A stretch of 64,000 nt of DNA from Halorubrum sp. DM2 (GCF_901686465.1 NZ_LR594487.1:3299773-3363772), one strand, 5' to 3'. Numbered from the stretch's first letter, positions 25,512-34,431 are shown. The notes: generated by a model not told the origin, from the sequence alone. Numbers and translations: made by a program.

Positions 25512-26036
25512 TCACTCCCCGAACTCGTCGGCGTCGACCGCGAACAGACTCTCCCCCTCTCGCCAGTCCCACCCCGGGAGCCTCGTCTGGAACCCCGCCG
25601 CGAGCGCCGCGTCGAGGTCGTCCGCGCCCGCGGTCCCCGCGCCTCTGCCGTCGCCCTCGGCCGTAGCGTCTCGGTCGACGTGGAGGTCCGCGAAATGAAA
25701 CGTCGCCTGCGCGAGCAGCGAGAGGGGTCGCCCGCCCGCGACCGTCGCCGCGAGCTCTCGACCCAGCACCTCGTCGACGACGAAGCCGGGGTAATCGCCC
25801 GTCACGTCGAGGTCGCGCAGGAGCGCGACGCAGGCGGCGACGTTGACGGCGACCTCGCCGTCGGCGAAGACGGCGTCGACCTCGCGACGGTACGCCTCGG
25901 GCGACACCGCGTCGACGTCCGTCTCGAAGAGCCGGCCGAGCCGGTCGCGGGTGTCGTTGAGGATCGGGACGACCGCGTCGGCGCGGTCGCGGACCCAGGC
26001 GTGTTCGTCGCGGACCGTCTGCGGCGTGACGCGCAT
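25512..26036 (-). CDS. Conserved-looking hypothetical protein
   Basis: A 174-aa soluble, mainly helical acidic protein. MRVTPQTVRDEHAWVRDRAD and SLLAQATFHFADLHVDRDAT are distinctive, and a poorly conserved Gly/Asp linker lies near residue 135 before the end LPGWDWREGESLFAVDADEF. No catalytic motif is evident. It is divergent from aCPSF1 and convergent with the SDR gene. Codon use matches neighbours, which supports it as a real gene; I cannot name the family. Confidence 0.65.
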   Translation of the reverse strand: MRVTPQTVRDEHAWVRDRADAVVPILNDTRDRLGRLFETDVDAVSPEAYRREVDAVFADGEVAVNVAACVALLRDLDVTGDYPGFVVDEVLGRELAATVAGGRPLSLLAQATFHFADLHVDRDATAEGDGRGAGTAGADDLDAALAAGFQTRLPGWDWREGESLFAVDADEFGE

Positions 26037-26077
26037 GGGCGCGGTTCGGCCGCCGGGGGCTTGCCCTTTGCGAAGGC

Positions 26078-26085
26078 TTTTATAA
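26078..26085 (+). promoter_or_regulatory. TATA-like element upstream of the aCPSF1 uORF
   Basis: TTTTATAA preceded by GAAGGC. Transcription would begin near 26110, leaving a leader of about 150 nt before aCPSF1 that contains the small open frame at 26163. Confidence 0.55.
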
Positions 26086-26162
26086 CGGCGGGGCAGTAGC
26101 CTGAGTCAAGCGGGTTTTCGCTGGCTGTTCCCGCACGGAACACTACGGACAGTACTTCCACT

Positions 26163-26261
26163 ATGCCTACCCGTCACGGTCGACCGATCGACGGCGAGTC
26201 GCGGCGCGGCGCGCGACGCGATTCGACGACGACGGCCTCGACGACCCGCAGTGAGATATGA
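26163..26261 (+). CDS. Possible 32-aa upstream ORF coupled to aCPSF1
   Basis: An ATG-initiated frame of 33 codons in the aCPSF1 leader that ends in TGA overlapping the aCPSF1 start (ATATGAGT). The predicted peptide is Arg- and Thr-rich (begins MPTRHGRPIDGESRRGARR). The exact ATGA overlap is what translational coupling would require. It may be chance, since GC-rich sequence holds many open frames; comparison with related genomes is needed to decide. Confidence 0.3.
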   Translation: MPTRHGRPIDGESRRGARRDSTTTASTTRSEI

Positions 26262-28183
26262 GTCAAGTCGATAAGCAACTCGATACGTTGAAATCGGAGA
26301 TCGAACAGGAAATTCCGAACGACATCACGGTCACAGATGTCAAATACGAGGGCCCGGAGCTGGTCGTGTACACGCGCGACCCCAAGGCGTTCGCCGGCGA
26401 CGGCGACCTGATCCGGCGGCTCGCGTCGAAGCTTCGCAAGCGGATCACGGTCCGCCCGGACCCGAGCGCCCTCTCCCCGCCGGCGCGGGCCGAAGACGAG
26501 GTCCGCGAGGTGATCCCGGACGACGCGGGCGTGACCGACCTCGACTTCCACGAGGACACCGGCGAGGTCGTCATCGAGGCCGAGAAGCCCGGGATGGTGA
26601 TCGGCCGCCGCGGCTCGACGCTCCGCGAGATCACACAGGAAGTCGGCTGGACCCCCGAGGTCGTTCGGACGCCGCCGATAGAGTCCTCCACCGTCTCGAA
26701 CGTGCGCGGCTTCCTGAAAAACGAGCGCGAGGAGCGCCGCGACATCCTCGAACGCGTCGGTCGGCAGATCCACCGCGAGGAGATGTCCGACGACGAGTGG
26801 GTCCGGATCACGACGCTCGGCTGCTGCCGCGAGGTCGGCCGCGCGGCCTTTATTCTCAACACCGCCGAGACGCGGATCCTCATCGACTGCGGCGACAAGC
26901 CCGGTGCCGAGGGCGAGGTGCCGTACCTCCAAGTGCCGGAGGCGCTCGGCGCGGGCGCGCAGAACATCGACGCCGTCGTCCTCACGCACGCCCACCTCGA
27001 CCACTCCGCACTGGTCCCGCTCCTCTTCAAGTACGGCTACGACGGCCCCATCTACACGACGGAGCCGACCCGCGACCTGATGGGCCTGCTCACCCTCGAC
27101 TACCTCGACGTCGCGGCGAAGGACGGCAGGACGCCGCCGTACGAGTCCGCGCAGGTCCGCGACGCGATCAAACACACCATCCCGCTGGAGTACGGCGACG
27201 TGACCGACGTGGCCCCGGACGTGAAGCTCACGTTCCACAACGCGGGCCACATCCTCGGCAGCGCAGTCACGCACTTCCACATCGGCGACGGGCTCTACAA
27301 CGTCGCGTTCTCGGGCGACATCCACTACGAGGACACCCGGCTGTTCAACGGGGCCGTCAACGACTTCCCGCGGGTCGAGACGCTCGTCTTGGAGTCCACC
27401 TACGGCGGCCGCAACGACTACCAGACCGATCAGGAGGACTCCGAGGAGGCGCTCAAGGAGGTCATCAACGAGACCTACGAGCAGGGCGGGAAAGTCGTCA
27501 TTCCGGCGTTCGCCGTGGGGCGATCTCAGGAGATCATGCTCGTCTTGGAGGAGGCGATGCGGGAGGGAGAGATCCCGGAGATGCCGGTCCACCTCGACGG
27601 GATGATCTGGGAGGCGACCGCGATCCACACGACCTACCCCGAGTACCTCCGTGACGACCTCCGCGACCGCATCTTCCACGAGGACGAGAACCCGTTCCTC
27701 GCCGACCAGTTCAACCACATCGACGCCGGCGAGGACGAGCGACAGGACGTCGCCGACGGCGACCAGTGCATCATCGTCTCCACCTCCGGGATGATCGAGG
27801 GCGGCCCGATCATGTCGTGGCTCCGTCACATCGGCCCCGACCCGGACTCGAACCTCGTGTTCGTCGGCTACCAAGCGCAGGGGACGCTCGGCCGCCGGAT
27901 CCAGAACGGCTGGGACGAGATCCCGGTCGACGGTTGGGGCGGCGGGAGCCGCGGCGACACGCTGACCCTCCAGATGGGGACGGAGGTCGTCGACGGCTTC
28001 TCCGGCCACGCCGACCGGCAGGGGTTAGAGAACTTCGTGAAGACGATGAACCCGCGCCCGGAGAAGGTGCTGTGCGTTCACGGCGACGAGAGCTCCGTTC
28101 AGGACCTCTCCTCGTCGCTGTACCACGACTACAACATGCGGACGTTCTCGCCGAAGAACTTAGAGACGTTCCGGTTCAAGTGA
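26258..28183 (+). CDS. Beta-CASP ribonuclease aCPSF1 (transcription termination factor)
   Basis: A 641-aa archaeal CPSF homologue. The N-terminal two KH-like domains (about residues 1-180; VIGRRGSTLREITQEVG) bind RNA. The MBL domain has VLTHAHLDHSALVPLLFKYG, the metal-binding HxHxDH motif, and VAFSGDIHYEDTRL; the beta-CASP domain ends in VDGFSGHADRQGL and VLCVHGDESS with the late His residues. Archaeal aCPSF1 cleaves RNA after U-rich sites and terminates transcription. Length and motifs are complete. The leader is unusual, see the entries at 26078 and 26163. Confidence 0.95.
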   Translation: MSQVDKQLDTLKSEIEQEIPNDITVTDVKYEGPELVVYTRDPKAFAGDGDLIRRLASKLRKRITVRPDPSALSPPARAEDEVREVIPDDAGVTDLDFHEDTGEVVIEAEKPGMVIGRRGSTLREITQEVGWTPEVVRTPPIESSTVSNVRGFLKNEREERRDILERVGRQIHREEMSDDEWVRITTLGCCREVGRAAFILNTAETRILIDCGDKPGAEGEVPYLQVPEALGAGAQNIDAVVLTHAHLDHSALVPLLFKYGYDGPIYTTEPTRDLMGLLTLDYLDVAAKDGRTPPYESAQVRDAIKHTIPLEYGDVTDVAPDVKLTFHNAGHILGSAVTHFHIGDGLYNVAFSGDIHYEDTRLFNGAVNDFPRVETLVLESTYGGRNDYQTDQEDSEEALKEVINETYEQGGKVVIPAFAVGRSQEIMLVLEEAMREGEIPEMPVHLDGMIWEATAIHTTYPEYLRDDLRDRIFHEDENPFLADQFNHIDAGEDERQDVADGDQCIIVSTSGMIEGGPIMSWLRHIGPDPDSNLVFVGYQAQGTLGRRIQNGWDEIPVDGWGGGSRGDTLTLQMGTEVVDGFSGHADRQGLENFVKTMNPRPEKVLCVHGDESSVQDLSSSLYHDYNMRTFSPKNLETFRFK

Positions 28184-28213
28184 GTCCGCGGCCCTCGGCG
28201 GCGGAGTAGGGAA

Positions 28214-29881
28214 TCAGTCTTCGTTCTCGTCGACTCGTTTTTCGGACGCTTTCGGTTCGTCATCGCCGAGCGCGTCCTCTCGATCGGTATCGACCTTCCC
28301 GTCGCGGCGGTCCCGCTCCCGCGCCTCCGGGTCGCGCTCCGCGGGGTCGCCGTGCCCGCCGCCGCCGGGGGTCAGGATCGAGACGGTCGTTCCGGCCGCG
28401 ACGTCGACCGACGCCTTCGCCGGGACCGGCTCGCCGTCGATCAGGTTCCTGCCCGTCGCGCCGTCCTCGCCGCCGGCCAGTCCGGGCGGGGCGGTCCGCC
28501 GCCGTTCGGTGAGCAGCGAGACGGTCGCGTCCGTCTCGACGGTGACGGTCCGTTCGAGGCCGAGACCGCCCCGGTAGCGTCCGTCGCCGCCGCTCGACGG
28601 GCGCAGCGCGTACCGCTCGACGCGGAGCGGGTACGCCGTCTCCAGCGCCTCGACCGGGGTGTTGAGCGTGTTCGTCATCCCGACCTGAACGCCGTCCATC
28701 CCGTCCTTGCTCGGTCGGCCGCCGAACCCGCCGCCGATGGTCTCGTAGTAGGTGAACTCGCCCCCGCGGTCGCCGACGATCAGGTTGTTCATCGTCCCCT
28801 GCCCGGCCGCCGGGATCTCGTCCGGGACCGCCTCCGCGAGCGCGGCGAGGGTGACGTCCGTGACCCGCTGGCTGGTCTCGACGTTCCCCCCGACGACTGC
28901 GGCGGGCGGGCGCGGATCGAGCAGCGATCCCTCGGGCGCGGAGACCGATACCGGCTCGTAACAGCCGTGGTTCGGTGGGATCTCCGGGTCGGTGACCGCG
29001 CGGACGACGAAGTAGACCGCGCTCTTGGCGACCGAGAACGGGGCGTTGAGGTTGCCGTCCACCTGGTCTGCGGTCCCGGCGAAGTCGACATCGATCGCGG
29101 CCCCGTCGACGGTGACCGTCACCGCGACCGGGACGTCCGTGTCTGTCACGCCGTCGCCTTCAAGGACGTCGCTCGCGCGGTAAGTGCCGTCGGGGAGGTC
29201 CCGGATCTCGCGTTCGACGCGGTCGCGGGAGTAGTCGATGACGGCGTCGAACGCGTCGATCAGCGTCTCGCCGTGTTCGTCGAGGAGTTCGCCGACCCGC
29301 TCCTCGGCGCGCGCGTTCGCGGCCCGCTGCGCCCGGAGGTCCGCCTCGCGCTCGTCCGGGGTCCGCACGTTTGCGAGGATCAGGTCGCGGACGGCGTCGT
29401 TCGGCTCGCCGCCGTCTACGAGGCGGACCGCCGGGAGGCGGAGCCCCTCCTCGTAGATCTCCCGCGCGCCGGGCGGCATGCTCCCCGGCGCGCTGCCGCC
29501 GACGTCGGCGTGGTGCGCGCGCGACACGGCGTAGCCGACGATCTCGCCGTCGGGCGCGATCGGCGAGACCAGCGTCACGTCCGGGAGGTGCGTCCCCCCG
29601 GCGAACGGGTCGTTGACGACGAAGACGTCCCCCGGTTTCGGGTCCTTTTCGAGGACGACAGCGACCGCGTCGGGCATCGCGCCGAGGTGGACCGGGATGT
29701 GTTCCGCCTGCGCGACCATCCGGCCGTCGGCGTCGAACAGCGCCGTCGAGCAGTCCTGTCGCTCCTTGATGTTCGGCGAGTACGCCCCCCGGATCAACAC
29801 GTGACCCATCTCGGCCGCGACGCTCTCGAGCTGGTTGCGGAGGATCTCCTGCGACACCGGGTCGATGTCGACGTCGCTCAC
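28214..29881 (-). CDS. hyuB: Hydantoinase B / oxoprolinase family protein (HyuB)
   Basis: A 555-aa subunit of the ATP-dependent N-methylhydantoinase/5-oxoprolinase family. The start VSDVDIDPVSQEILRNQLES (GTG start) and segments VVNDPFAGGTHLPDVTLVSP, HHADVGGSAPGSMPPGAREI and GGGFGGRPSKDGMDGVQVGM are family hallmarks. The GTG overlaps the HyuA stop by 4 nt, so the two are co-translated. The C-terminal 40 residues are an acidic/Arg tail. Substrate may be a hydantoin or oxoproline. Confidence 0.93.
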   Translation of the reverse strand: MSDVDIDPVSQEILRNQLESVAAEMGHVLIRGAYSPNIKERQDCSTALFDADGRMVAQAEHIPVHLGAMPDAVAVVLEKDPKPGDVFVVNDPFAGGTHLPDVTLVSPIAPDGEIVGYAVSRAHHADVGGSAPGSMPPGAREIYEEGLRLPAVRLVDGGEPNDAVRDLILANVRTPDEREADLRAQRAANARAEERVGELLDEHGETLIDAFDAVIDYSRDRVEREIRDLPDGTYRASDVLEGDGVTDTDVPVAVTVTVDGAAIDVDFAGTADQVDGNLNAPFSVAKSAVYFVVRAVTDPEIPPNHGCYEPVSVSAPEGSLLDPRPPAAVVGGNVETSQRVTDVTLAALAEAVPDEIPAAGQGTMNNLIVGDRGGEFTYYETIGGGFGGRPSKDGMDGVQVGMTNTLNTPVEALETAYPLRVERYALRPSSGGDGRYRGGLGLERTVTVETDATVSLLTERRRTAPPGLAGGEDGATGRNLIDGEPVPAKASVDVAAGTTVSILTPGGGGHGDPAERDPEARERDRRDGKVDTDREDALGDDEPKASEKRVDENED

Positions 29882-31956
29882 GCGTCGCTCACCTCCGCGA
29901 TCAGCGCGCCGTCGTCGCGCAGCCGCACGCCCCATCCCGGCGGGACGACGACCGTGCTCTCCGCGCCCTCGACCACCCCCGGCCCCTCGATCTCCTCGTC
30001 CGCCGGGAACCGCTCCCGGTCGTAGACGGGTGTCTCGTACGTTCCGTCCGGGAACACCGCCTCTCGGGTAGTTCGGGGTCCTGCGTCGCCTCCGCCGACG
30101 GATCCGATCGCCGGCGCGCTCCGGGGAACCGTCGCCGTCGCGCGGCAGTTCACGAGTTCGACCGGCTCGTCGGCGCGGTAGCCGTACGCCGACTCGTGGG
30201 CGGCCGCGAACCGCTCGCCGGCCGCCGCCGGGTCGAACGGTCGCTCCACGTCGACGGTGAGTTCGAAGCTCTGCCCGGCGTACCGGAGGTCCGCGGCGTA
30301 CTCGACGCGCGCCGCGTCCGGGTCGCTGACCTCGCGCGACAGCCGGTCGGCCAACTCCCCGTAGACGGCGTCGACAGACTCGGCGTCGACCTCGCCGAGC
30401 GGGCCCTGTCGCGTCCGCACCGCGTCGCGGGTCTCGTCGGCCGCGAGCAGCCCGTACGCCGACAGGACGCCGGACGCGTGGGGGACGACGACCCGGTCGA
30501 TGTCCAGCCCGTCCGCGATCGAGACCGCGTGCATCGGGCCGGCACCGCCGAACGCGACGAGACCGAACGCCCGGGGGTCGTGGCCTCGCTCGACGGTGAC
30601 CGAGCGGATCGCGCGGCTCATGTCGGCGTTCGCGACGCGGTGGACGCCCAGCGCGGCCGCGACGGGCCCGTCCATCCCCGCCTCGTCGGCGAGGTCGGCG
30701 AGCGCGTCGCGGGCGGCCTCGGCGTCGAGCGACAGGTCGCCGCCGAGGTCGGTGTCCGCCCCGACGTACCCCAACACGAGGTCCGCGTCCGTGACGGTCG
30801 GCTCCGTGCCGCCCTTCCCGTAGCAGGCGGGGCCGGGGTCGGCACCGGCCGAGCGCGGCCCGATCCGGAGCGCGCCGCCGGCGTCGACCCACGCGATCGA
30901 GCCGCCGCCGGCACCCACCGTCTCGACATCGACCATCGGCGTCCCGATCGGCCGGTCGGCGATCACGGACTCCGTGGTCCGCTCGACCTCGCCGTCGCGG
31001 ACGAGGCTCACGTCGCTGGAGGTGCCACCCATGTCGAAGGTGACCAGTCCGTCGCGGTCGGCGTCGGTCGCCGCCGCGGCGCTCGCGCCCACGACCCCCG
31101 CCGCGGGCCCCGAGAGGACGGTCGTCACGGCGTTCCGCCTGACGGTGTCTGCGTCGGTGACGCCGCCGTTGGCCTGCATGATCCGCGGCTGCGGGAGGCC
31201 CATGTCCCGCGCTCGCTCCGTGAGGCGACCGACGTAGCCGTCGATCGCCGGCCGGACGTACGCGTCGACGACCGTCGTCGAGGTGCGCTCGTACTCGCGA
31301 AACTCCGGCAGGACCTCGTGGGAGGCCGATACGGGGGCGTCGAGCGCCTCGCGCAGCCTCTCCGCGACGCGCCGCTCGTTCTCCGGGCTGGCGTAGGCGT
31401 GGAGGAGGCAGACGGCGACGGACTCGACGTCCGCCTCGCGGAGGTCGGCGACGAGCGCCTCGACGGCCTCCTCGGCGACCGGGCGCTCGATCCCGTCGGG
31501 AGTGGCGCGCTCGGCGACCTCGAACCGGCGGCGTCTGGGGACGAGCGGCGTCGGCTTCTCGGCGTCGAGGTCGTACAGCGACGGGCGGGTCTGTCGTCCG
31601 ATCTCTAGGACGTCGCGGAACCCCTCGGTCGTCACGAGCGCGGTCCGCGCGCCGTCGTTCTCTAACAATGCGTTGACCGAGACGGTCATCGCGTGGGAGA
31701 AGTCGGTCACGCTCTCGGGGTCGATCCCGGCCGCCTCGCAGGCCTTCTCGATCCCCGCGACGACGCCCTCACTCTGGTCCTCGGTGCTTGGCACCTTCGC
31801 GGTGACGAGATCGCCGTCGAGCGAGAGCGCCACGTCGGTGAACGTCCCGCCGACGTCGACGCCGATCGCTCGGGCGTCCGTCGATCCGTCCGCCGTCGCT
31901 CGCTCGTCCGTCGATCCGTCCGCCGCCGTTCGCCCGTCCGTCGATCGCCCGCCCAT
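29878..31956 (-). CDS. hyuA: Hydantoinase A / oxoprolinase family protein (HyuA)
   Basis: A 692-aa partner of HyuB, with the ATP-binding start IGVDVGGTFTDVALSLDGD, the acidic NGGVTDAD and GPAAGVVGASAAAATDADR, and VTFDMGGTSSDVSLVRDGEV. Upstream of the conserved start at residue 31 lies an odd N-terminal extension of three 10-residue units (core STDxRxxADG), encoded by a 30-bp tandem DNA repeat. No signal peptide. A 22-codon frame ends immediately before the ATG. Substrate undefined. Confidence 0.93.
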   Translation of the reverse strand: MGGRSTDGRTAADGSTDERATADGSTDARAIGVDVGGTFTDVALSLDGDLVTAKVPSTEDQSEGVVAGIEKACEAAGIDPESVTDFSHAMTVSVNALLENDGARTALVTTEGFRDVLEIGRQTRPSLYDLDAEKPTPLVPRRRRFEVAERATPDGIERPVAEEAVEALVADLREADVESVAVCLLHAYASPENERRVAERLREALDAPVSASHEVLPEFREYERTSTTVVDAYVRPAIDGYVGRLTERARDMGLPQPRIMQANGGVTDADTVRRNAVTTVLSGPAAGVVGASAAAATDADRDGLVTFDMGGTSSDVSLVRDGEVERTTESVIADRPIGTPMVDVETVGAGGGSIAWVDAGGALRIGPRSAGADPGPACYGKGGTEPTVTDADLVLGYVGADTDLGGDLSLDAEAARDALADLADEAGMDGPVAAALGVHRVANADMSRAIRSVTVERGHDPRAFGLVAFGGAGPMHAVSIADGLDIDRVVVPHASGVLSAYGLLAADETRDAVRTRQGPLGEVDAESVDAVYGELADRLSREVSDPDAARVEYAADLRYAGQSFELTVDVERPFDPAAAGERFAAAHESAYGYRADEPVELVNCRATATVPRSAPAIGSVGGGDAGPRTTREAVFPDGTYETPVYDRERFPADEEIEGPGVVEGAESTVVVPPGWGVRLRDDGALIAEVSDA
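31876..31950 (-). repeat. Tandem 30-bp repeat within the hyuA 5' end (about 2.5 copies)
   Basis: Units begin at 31876, 31906 and 31936 with the shared core GTCCGTCGATC. They keep the reading frame and code for the 10-residue repeat at the HyuA N-terminus. Confidence 0.75.
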
Positions 31957-32025
31957 CTACGACACCTCCGCGGCGTCGCGGACGGCCCGGACGCCGGAGA
32001 ACGCGGCCTCTCGATCGCTTGGCAT
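31957..32025 (-). CDS. Possible 22-aa leaderless small ORF before hyuA
   Basis: ATG 32025 opens 22 codons and the TAG stop at 31959-31957 directly abuts the hyuA ATG. A TATA-like TTAAG (32051-32055) lies 28 nt upstream, the spacing for a leaderless start. Together these suggest the hyuA transcript begins at this short frame and hyuA is translated by coupling. Chance is possible. Confidence 0.35.
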   Translation of the reverse strand: MPSDREAAFSGVRAVRDAAEVS

Positions 32026-32050
32026 GGGATCGACTCGTTACCGGACGGAC

Positions 32051-32055
32051 TTAAG
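32051..32055 (-). promoter_or_regulatory. Probable TATA-like element for the small ORF and hyuAB
   Basis: CCTTAAGTCC on the minus strand, centred 28 nt before ATG 32025; it is the only AT-rich hexamer in the 275-nt gap upstream of hyuA. The rest of the gap (32056-32231) shows no gene. Confidence 0.4.
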
Positions 32056-32231
32056 GCCGCGCGGTCCACCGGCGCGGCGCGCTCCCGTTCCCCCGACCGC
32101 GGAGAAGGCGGCCGTTCCAGCGCCGCGACGAGACCGCGAACATCTTCGGGAACAGGCGGAGGGCGGAGGCGTTCCGTTATCCGACCATGGGAGCAGTTCC
32201 GGGCGGTATCGACGCGGCACGAGGACCGCCG

Positions 32232-33590
32232 ATGACGGTCCCGCTCCGGCACTTCGTCGTCGGCCTCGCCCTCCTCGGGAGCGCCCTGCTCGTCGGAATC
32301 GGGCTGACCGTCGACGCGGTGCCGGGGCTGGGCGGTCTCGTCCACGTCCACCTGTTTCTGGTCGGGTGGGTGTGCGTGACGATCATGGGCGCGATGACGC
32401 AGTTCGTCCCGGTGTGGTCGGGGACGACGCTCCGGTCACGACGCCTCGCGAACGTCCAGCTCGCGCTGGTCGTCGCCGGACTGGTCGGGTTCGCGGCCGC
32501 CCTCGCGCTGGGCCGGCTCTCGTGGCTCGCGGGATTCGGCGTCCTGCTGCTCGCCGGGTTCTGGACGTTCGTCTACAACGTCGGGCGAACGCTCGCGACC
32601 CTCGACGAGTTCGACGTGACCGAGCGGCACTTCTCCGTCGCGCTCGCCTTCTTCGTCGCCCTGACCGGGCTGGGCGTCCTACTCGCCGCGGACCTCGAAT
32701 CCGGGTTCCTCGCGGGCCTTGGCGTCTCTCACGCGGGCGTCCGCGGCGCGCACGTCACTCTCGCCGTCTTCGGCGCGGTGCTCACCACCGTCTACGGCGC
32801 GTTGTACCAGCTCGCGACGATGTTCACGCAGACGGAGCTACGCGGCATCGACCATCGGCTCCGGGCCGTCGAGGAGGTCGGTCACCCCGTCGGCGTCGTC
32901 GCGCTCGCGGCCGGTCGGCTCGTCGGGGCGACCCCGGTCGCGCGCGTCGGCGGCGTCCTGATACTGGTCGCCGCGCTGGCGGTCGCCGCGGTCCTCGCCC
33001 GCCGGCTCTCCGAGATGCGCGTCGAGCGCACGCCGATGCACACGCGGTACGCCGTCGTCGCGCTCGCGCTCGTCGCGTGGGCCGCGACCGCCGCGCCCGC
33101 GTGGCTCCGGTCGCCGACCGCGCCCGACGGCGTCCTCGGCGGTCCCGGCAGCGCGCCGGCCTTGCTCCTCGGCGTGATCGGGTTCGTGATCCTCGGGACG
33201 CTGTATCACGTCGTTCCGTTCGTCGTCTGGGTCCACCGGTACAGCGACCGGGTCGGGCTGGAGGCGGTGCCGATGGTCGACGACCTCTACGACGACCGCC
33301 TCGCGGCCGTCGACGGGATACTGCTGTTCCTCGGGACGGCGCTGCTCGTCGGTTCCGCGCTCGCCACTGACACGGCGGGCGCGACGCTCGCGGAGGGATC
33401 GTCCGCGACGGCGCTCGCCGGGATGGCGCTGGTGACGCTCGGCGTCGGCGTCTTCGCGGTCAACGCCGTCCTCGTGATCCGGCGGCACGCGCCGGGGTCG
33501 CTGGCCCGCGTCGCACTCGGCCGGTTCGCCCCGAGTCGGTTGTCCGGTGAGGGGGACGACGCCGCCGACGAGGTGACGCCGGCGGAATAA
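32232..33590 (+). CDS. Polytopic membrane protein with conserved His (NnrS/heme-copper-like)
   Basis: A 452-aa membrane protein with about 12 hydrophobic segments. Histidines fall at helix positions typical of haem- or metal-binding membrane proteins: LVHVHLFLVGWVCVTIMGAM, HAGVRGAHVTLAVFGAV and TLYHVVPFVVWVHRYSD. This resembles NnrS and the heme-copper oxidase-like core, but the similarity is general and no subunit II or nitrogen-oxide genes lie nearby. An upstream ATG at 32187 is less likely, adding 15 non-conserved residues. Its stop TAA overlaps the site of the lost start codon of the next gene. Confidence 0.65.
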   Translation: MTVPLRHFVVGLALLGSALLVGIGLTVDAVPGLGGLVHVHLFLVGWVCVTIMGAMTQFVPVWSGTTLRSRRLANVQLALVVAGLVGFAAALALGRLSWLAGFGVLLLAGFWTFVYNVGRTLATLDEFDVTERHFSVALAFFVALTGLGVLLAADLESGFLAGLGVSHAGVRGAHVTLAVFGAVLTTVYGALYQLATMFTQTELRGIDHRLRAVEEVGHPVGVVALAAGRLVGATPVARVGGVLILVAALAVAAVLARRLSEMRVERTPMHTRYAVVALALVAWAATAAPAWLRSPTAPDGVLGGPGSAPALLLGVIGFVILGTLYHVVPFVVWVHRYSDRVGLEAVPMVDDLYDDRLAAVDGILLFLGTALLVGSALATDTAGATLAEGSSATALAGMALVTLGVGVFAVNAVLVIRRHAPGSLARVALGRFAPSRLSGEGDDAADEVTPAE

Positions 33591-34026
33591 ACACCGTCAC
33601 GCTCTCGCGGACGGTCGATGCGCCTCCGGAGACAGTCCGCGACGCGATGCGCGACGTCGAACCGTTCGTCCGGTCGTCTGGGTTCGACGAGGTCGCGGTC
33701 GACGGCGAGACGGTGCGCGTGGCGAACGACGTGGGTATCGCGTCCATCGAACTGACGTTGGAACTCGTCGACGACCCGGACGCCGACCTCGCCTACGAGC
33801 AGCGCGAAGGGATATTCGAGTCGATGCGGACGGCGTACGTCGTGACGCCGACGGCAGACGGGAGCGAGGTGACCGCACGACGGCGTTCGCGCTCGACGTG
33901 GCGCTCGTCGGCGACTTCCTCGACGCCACCGTGATCGAACGACAGCGCCGGACGGAGCTGTCCGCGCAGTTCGACTGGCTCGAAGACCGGTGCGGAAGCG
34001 ACGCTCGCGGCGAGGACAGTACTTAA
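33587..34026 (+). pseudogene. Degraded SRPBCC/polyketide-cyclase-like gene: lost start and frameshift
   Basis: Translation from 33593 gives TVTLSRTVDAPPETVRDAMR and continues through VDDPDADLAYEQREGIFESM and VVTPTADGSEVTA, a typical haloarchaeal SRPBCC/START-type beta-grasp protein. After that the frame breaks near 33877: it resumes one base shifted, as TTAFALDVALVGDFLDATVI and ERQRRTELSAQFDWLEDR, ending with TAA 34024-34026. A single missing base explains it. The expected start codon position (33587-33589) reads ATA, where ATG would overlap the preceding stop. Two independent lesions suggest a real pseudogene rather than a sequencing error. Confidence 0.75.
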
Positions 34027-34050
34027 CCGACGCGGCGGCGACCGCCACGT

Positions 34051-34431
34051 ATGCGCATCGCGCTCATCGCTCACGACGAGCTGAAAGACGAGATGGTCGC
34101 GTTCGTCGAGGCGCACGCCGCCGCCCTCGACGACTGCGAACTGGTGACAACCGGCACGACGGGCAAACGCATCGCGGAGGAGACCGGGCTGGCGGTCAAC
34201 AGGCAGTCGTCCGGGCCGCTCGGCGGCGACCTCCAGATCGGCGCGATGATCGCGAGCGACCGGATCGACGGGGTCGTCTTCCTCCGCGACCCGCTGACGG
34301 CGCAGGCGCACGAGCCGGACATCTCGGCGCTGTTGCGCGTCTGCGACGTGAAGGACGTGCCGCTGGCGACGAACGTCGCGTCCGCGGAGATGCTCGTCGA
34401 GGGGCTGCTCGGCGACGATTCTCTCGACTGA
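34051..34431 (+). CDS. mgsA: Methylglyoxal synthase
   Basis: A 126-aa enzyme converting dihydroxyacetone phosphate to methylglyoxal and phosphate, a bypass of lower glycolysis. Active-site segments are seen: [42 protein letters not shown] (phosphate loop, catalytic Asp) and [15 protein letters not shown]. Length fits the small archaeal/bacterial form. It lies 24 nt after the degraded gene, and a TATA-like ACTTAA (34021-34026) overlaps that gene's stop. Confidence 0.95.
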   Translation: MRIALIAHDELKDEMVAFVEAHAAALDDCELVTTGTTGKRIAEETGLAVNRQSSGPLGGDLQIGAMIASDRIDGVVFLRDPLTAQAHEPDISALLRVCDVKDVPLATNVASAEMLVEGLLGDDSLD

